Positions 62,442 through 64,000 of a stretch of DNA of 64,000 nt are shown here, in pieces. The notes under the pieces are model-generated. The model ran no database searches. It saw only the letters and a program-made list of their open reading frames with translations, and was not told the DNA's origin. The stretch is from assembly GCF_024679095.1 (NCBI RefSeq), contig NC_066517.1:18812550-18876549 (forward strand), in the 5' to 3' direction. Origin of the DNA: Eriocheir sinensis (lineage: Eukaryota > Arthropoda > Malacostraca > Decapoda > Varunidae). The translations under genes were made by a program, and so were the position numbers. Position 1 is the stretch's first letter; each line of letters starts with the position of its first letter.

Positions 62442-62754
62442 GGCCTTGTGAGCAAAGTGAAGAGGAAGTAAACTATAACTCTCTCTCCGTCTGTCTCGAA
62501 TTCATTTCTTCCTCGTTACATATTTCTTGCTTGATATATCTATTTGTTTACGACGAGACGGAAGCGATTTATGGAACGCGTCCAAGAGTGGGAGTCGAGG
62601 GGAAGAAGGCGCGTGGAGAGGAAGGAAACTTGTCGGGGCGGAGGCTGACAGGAAGGAAAGCAAAACACGGGAAAACACTTTGACTTTTGTGTCTTTCTCT
62701 CTCTCTCTTTTTCACCTTCTCTGATCAGGTGAGGGACCTTGCCTTACCTTGACT

Positions 62755-62790
62755 GACTCTGACTCTGACTCTCTCTCTGACTCTCTGACA

Positions 62791-62824
<34 letters not shown>

Positions 62825-63027
62825 ACAATATTTTTTCTCTCTCATCCTTGCCTTTAGCAGTTCTTGAGGGATTTTATGAGGGGTAGGCAAGGGGGTAGTG
62901 GTGGTGGTGGTGGTGGTGGTGGTGGTATTCGTGTGCTGAACTCTGTCATTAAATGGTCGTTTATTAAAATATATTGTTCTTGAAAACCCACCTTGCAAAA
63001 TGTTACACGCGAGAGATAAAAATTTAA

Positions 63028-63090
<63 letters not shown>
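62755..63090. repeat. (CT)n, (GGT)n and (GT)n microsatellites
   Basis: CT at about 62790-62821, GGT at about 62896-62926 and GT at 63032-63086. Confidence 0.95.
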
Positions 63091-63473
63091 AGCGCGCACT
63101 AAACTAACAAGGAAAACATCATCAAACACTCAGACAAGCACTGATAAACAAACACAGCGACAGAGGAAAAAATAAGAGACAAGAGAAACACAAATAGAGA
63201 TAAACACAGACAATGGGACAGACAGAGACGGATACAGACAGACACACAGACTGATCGACTGACATTCTGAATAAAAAAGAAAAAAAGAACCCGATGACAG
63301 TAAGATACCATTTCCGTTTTTTTTTTTTTATATTCAACCAAACTTCCTTGATCTATTCTTAGTCTGTTTGAATTCTTGTTTAGCGTCGAACTTTAATTAA
63401 CTTCCATTACTTCCACACACACAAGAAATGTAAAATCCATCTGTGTTTGTATATGTGAGTCTGCCTGTGTGTC

Positions 63474-63482
<9 letters not shown>

Positions 63483-63540
<58 letters not shown>

Positions 63541-63764
63541 AGTCGTCTTCCGCCTTACACACCAACTATTTCCAAAGTCCGAAAAGGAAATCAAACGCGT
63601 TCCCATGAGTGTTTTTTTACGTTCACTGTGCCGAGACCTTGACCACAGAGACCAGCAGAGTTAACAAGCTACCCCCGGAAAGGCTCAAAACTCCTATGAA
63701 AACCTTAGTAAATGCGTGTGCTTGGATGACGAAATGTTTCAGAATATGGTCAATTGTCTGTGTG

Positions 63765-63834
<70 letters not shown>
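63483..63834. repeat. Two (GT)n microsatellites
   Basis: GT at 63483-63538 and 63770-63834. No gene is seen from 63090 to the end of the window. Confidence 0.95.
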
Positions 63835-63837
<3 letters not shown>

Positions 63838-64000
63838 CTGCTTATACACGTCTCTCTGTGTCTACTCTTTGTCTATCTATTTATCTCTCTCTTCCTTTTA
63901 CAAACGGGGAAGGGAAATGGTAAGGAAACGGGGAAATTTATGAATTCCCCATTTTTTCTCTGACTGGGTGATGGGGAAATCGGAAATGGGCAATACGATG

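Overview
The window looks like nuclear DNA of a decapod crustacean, possibly a crab. It has spliceosomal introns with GT/AG borders, TATA promoters (one with an arthropod TCAGT initiator), a very high load of di-, tri- and tetranucleotide microsatellites, LINE reverse-transcriptase remnants, a tRNA-derived SINE, and Rebers-Riddiford (RR) cuticle proteins with very acidic tails of the kind found in calcified crustacean cuticle. Species assignment is inference. No bacterial gene, CRISPR array or operon is present.

Three related genes fill the left half. Gene A (+, about 1.76-26.97 kb) has a TATA/TCAGT promoter, four coding exons (1939-1977, 3548-3739, 14247-14315, 14889-25947) and a 10.5-kb second intron full of repeats. 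It encodes a giant secreted protein of roughly 3,780 residues: signal peptide, eroded RR module, Asn/Gln/Pro-rich part, PPxxKY repeats, an Arg-Gly-Asp-Asp part, more than 5 kb of glycine-rich repeats of several kinds, a Ser/Asp/Glu acidic part, and a charged C-terminal region rich in Arg, Glu, Asp and His. Three apparent frameshifts lie in its last exon. Gene C (-, 28.9-31.2 kb) and gene B (-, 33.0-34.7 kb, with a candidate first coding exon at 50.6 kb) are ordinary-sized RR proteins of about 320 residues, each ending in a long Asp/Glu/Ser tail. They lie tail-to-tail with gene A. All three share the intron position immediately after the D-x-x-G-K motif of the RR module.

The inferred theme is a small cuticle-mineralisation locus. 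Genes B and C would bind chitin through the RR domain and calcium or carbonate through the tail. Gene A would be a disordered, possibly phosphorylated and Tyr-crosslinked matrix polymer that has lost most RR residues. This is inference from composition, exon structure and family knowledge (crayfish calcification-associated peptides combine RR and acidic regions).

The rest (35-64 kb) has no convincing protein gene apart from the candidate exon at 50.6 kb. It holds microsatellites, several 60-155-bp tandem repeats, a 259-bp MITE with 76-bp inverted repeats (43.0-43.3 kb) and two decayed LINE reverse-transcriptase fragments (58.0 and 61.1-62.0 kb).
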